DNA of 64,000 bases from Kudoa neothunni (lineage: Eukaryota; Cnidaria): positions 434,001 to 498,000 of the forward strand of contig OZ199840.1 of assembly GCA_964304625.1 (NCBI GenBank). Direction: 5' to 3'. The notes beneath the pieces were generated by a model that saw only the letters and a list, made by a program, of their open reading frames with translations, was not told the DNA's origin and ran no database searches. Shown here one piece after another: positions 61,886 to 64,000 of this stretch. How positions within the stretch are numbered: the stretch's first letter is position 1; each line of letters opens with the position of its first letter. The translations under genes and the position numbers were made by a program.

Positions 61886-63028
61886 ATGTGGAATACACCA
61901 AATTTATCACATAAGTGTTACCACATAAGTGATTGGTGCAGGAAACTCCACTATCACATAGACCATAAAGTTCTCACTAATAACATTATAAATATAGCAC
62001 CAGATCCATCGTATTCTACAATGAGACTACAGAACAACAATATTCTGAATAACAGCAAGGCAGCTCCGAAAGGTAAATATTGTTGTGGATAATAGTTGTT
62101 TCTTCCGACTGGTGTTGTACGTGTGGTAAAATTTAGCCGTCAATTTACGTCCTCCGTTCATCAAAATTGAGGATGCTTCTCTGTAAGTTGGTTTCTTGAG
62201 TTGTTGATCATAATTTCAACTGTTAGCAATTATCGACCAATTTTTTATGAAATGCAATCCATCCCATTAATTCTCACCGATAGATACATCAAAACGTCAC
62301 CATTCTACTATCCCCACAGAAGTAATCTTTAAATGTATTTATATTAACATTGTTGATTTATTGAAAAAATTTAGCTGACGGTGCCACACATGCTGCAGCA
62401 TCCGCCAAACACAGCGATGTACCTCCACCCGTACCAAATTTTGTGGGATTCTTACATTCCTCTGGTTATTGTGAAATTTGTGAGAAAGAATTCAACCACA
62501 TTAACACAGTACACACAGTTACTAGAAATTCTATATTTTAAAATAATCTAGCACATAAAAACAAAAACACACGTCTGCCATGCCCTCAATGATAATGTAT
62601 ATGCAGAGATTGACGATGTTGTGAGATTGGGTTTTATGAACGAACGAATGCCATCGGTGGTAGGTTTTTTTGACGATTGATCATTCTGTTTACACATTAT
62701 TGACATATATGCGAATTATTCATACGCTAATCAATAATTAATGCAATTCGATTAGCCAAGAACAACAATGCTAGTATCGGTGTTGAATGGTGTGCTGAAA
62801 ACAACAATCCCAATGGCCGAACTCAAGTTTACATTGTATGTCATTATGCTGAATTTATCCAACTATCGATTGATGATGTTTTTATTCGATATTTCTTAGG
62901 AATGAACCTATCGAGCTAAAAACCACTCAAATATTTCTTTCTGGAATATACCATCATAAAAACGTGAATCAAGGAATTATTATACACTGTTCGCGTACAA
63001 GAAGTGTCACAATCGAACCAATGTGCAT
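61886..63028 (+). CDS. Dbf4-type zinc-finger protein, partial model
   Basis: Exons 61886-62072, 62375-62508, 62552-62659, 62756-62835 and about 62900-63028 join in one frame; introns are 302, 43, 96 and 64 nt. The centre encodes SSGYCEICEKEFNHINTHIK, followed by TKTHVCHALNDNVYAEIDDV. This matches motif C of Dbf4 (G-Y-C-E-x-C...H-x5-H...A-x5-Y-x3-D-D). Dbf4 is the activator of Cdc7 kinase at replication origins. Both ends of the gene are unresolved: the start at 61886 is only the first Met of that exon, and the final exon border near 63028 could not be continued. The sequence past the finger (FTLNEPIELKTTQIFLSGIY) was not recognised. The BRCT-like part expected upstream was not found. Confidence 0.65.
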
Positions 63029-64000
63029 GTAATCAATCAGCTGTGTGTTGATATTGAATATTGAGCGGTGTTGGTTAGTGATTATTTGAATAAAATAACG
63101 ACTGATTCAGCTGTTCATCCACAGGTGAGATTTGCTTTTGTTGGATGAGTGTATGAATGGTATTTTGATAGATCCTTTCAATGTCGAAAATTCCAGTGGA
63201 AATACCTGCTTTAAAAATGTTCGTTGTTTTTGCACTGTGTATGTATCTAGCTACTCCCCTGTTGTTGTAGACAAACCAACATTTGCGTCGTTGAAAGCTC
63301 GTGTATGTTCATCACCAAAAATAAGAAACTACCTAGTGACTGCACCAATTTGGTAAAAATGGACCTTTTTTTATTGCCTCTTCCATCCTTCGAAATCGAT
63401 ATTTTGTTTTCCCTGCTCACACATCCACAAGGACTTTATAGGTCAAAGTGAGATAGTGTTTTTGTCTGCCGCTCTTATTTAAACGTTGCCGATAGTGAAC
63501 GTAACAATGTAATCAATACAAACAACGCCACTTCGGTTAGCGATCCGTCCGCCAATGATGCTCTTCCTTGGTGTATTAATGATATAATCAATGCAATTAC
63601 CAGTATTCGTAGTTGGACGTAACGTTTTTAGTCAAGCTGATACCGGTGCACCGTTTACTATAGTTACGTTTATTTTGTTACTCCGTCGTTCTTTGTTTAT
63701 TTGTGTCTATTTTAAATTGTTTTTTAATGGCTGCTATATCTTCACTCTTACACACACACATAATCAGTCCTGTCTGCTGTCATAATCTGCGGAAATTATT
63801 CTTTATTTACATTTATTAAAGTGACGGATTTTTAGTGATTTTATTCGTTCCAAAATAGAAAAGATATTAAAAATATTTAGTTTATATTGAATATGAAGTA
63901 GAAATTAGAAAAATCTGGTTTAATTAAGGTTTTTTGCAATCGTACCAAAAATCACCCACGATGGATTATTGATTATTCGTGCTTTTTTGTCATCCCCAAT
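63029..64000. other. Window end, unassigned
   Basis: Open frames at 63132-63356 and 63591-63785 may include further exons of the Dbf4-type gene or be chance; no splice-consistent continuation was found. Confidence 0.3.

Noticed and set aside
1-64000. Search for retroviral, LTR, Polinton or LINE reverse-transcriptase signatures, CRISPR arrays, rRNA and tRNA genes
   Set aside because: None recognised by eye; tRNA genes cannot be excluded without a dedicated scan.

Overview
The window looks like nuclear DNA of a fast-evolving, AT-rich animal. No bacterial features, CRISPR arrays, rRNA genes or retroviral elements were seen. Host genes have GT-AG introns that are mostly 38-64 nt long. The content is Kunitz-type secreted proteins, a multi-repeat cell-surface protein, an adhesion-GPCR-like receptor, GINS2, a DNAJB6-like co-chaperone and a Dbf4-type zinc-finger gene, set among many decayed DNA transposons. 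A parasitic metazoan such as a myxozoan would fit, but this is only an inference; no diagnostic marker was found.

Layout: 1-1.1 kb, tail of a MULE transposase. 1.38-3.66 kb, piggyBac A with a nested hAT-like MITE. 3.94-5.50 kb, Kunitz gene A. 6.44-9.56 kb, a ZSWIM-like MULE with about 117-bp inverted ends. 10.8-12.7 kb, piggyBac B. 12.98-14.52 kb, Kunitz gene B. 14.89-16.81 kb, piggyBac of a second family. 17.1-19.15 kb, piggyBac of a third family. 19.83-22.08 kb, a Tigger/pogo element. 23.86-26.86 kb, a type I membrane protein with fibronectin-III-like repeats. 27.27-29.4 kb, MITEs and hAT/pogo ends. 30.13-31.67 kb, Kunitz gene C. 34.30-36.86 kb, piggyBac of a fourth family. 38.02-39.60 kb, Kunitz gene D. 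About 41.5-43.33 kb, adhesion-GPCR-like gene. 43.6-47.9 kb, nested TTAA, Tigger and MULE-type elements. 48.57-49.28 kb, GINS2. 50.85-51.29 kb, a hAT fragment. 51.95-52.92 kb, DNAJB6-like gene. 56.12-58.20 kb, piggyBac of a fifth family. 58.5-60.2 kb, a hAT with a CGGBP1-like zinc finger. From 61.9 kb, a Dbf4-type gene.

The main biological signal is the Kunitz family. Four paralogues on one strand share one six-exon plan: a signal peptide, five Kunitz-like modules (one per exon, all introns phase 1, 38-46 nt where measured) and a variable acidic Thr-rich tail. Only module 2 keeps all six cysteines, and the residue just after its second cysteine, which is P1 in classical Kunitz inhibitors, is G, S, R and N in copies A-D. 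Different parts of the four copies group differently (5' region A+D, modules 2-5 A+C and B+D, 3' flank A+B against C+D), which points to recombination or gene conversion. A piggyBac sits at the same TTAA site 3' of copies A and B, while copies C and D keep the empty site. The family, with the repeat-rich membrane protein between copies B and C, looks like a rapidly diversifying secreted/surface gene cluster; its function is not shown by the sequence.
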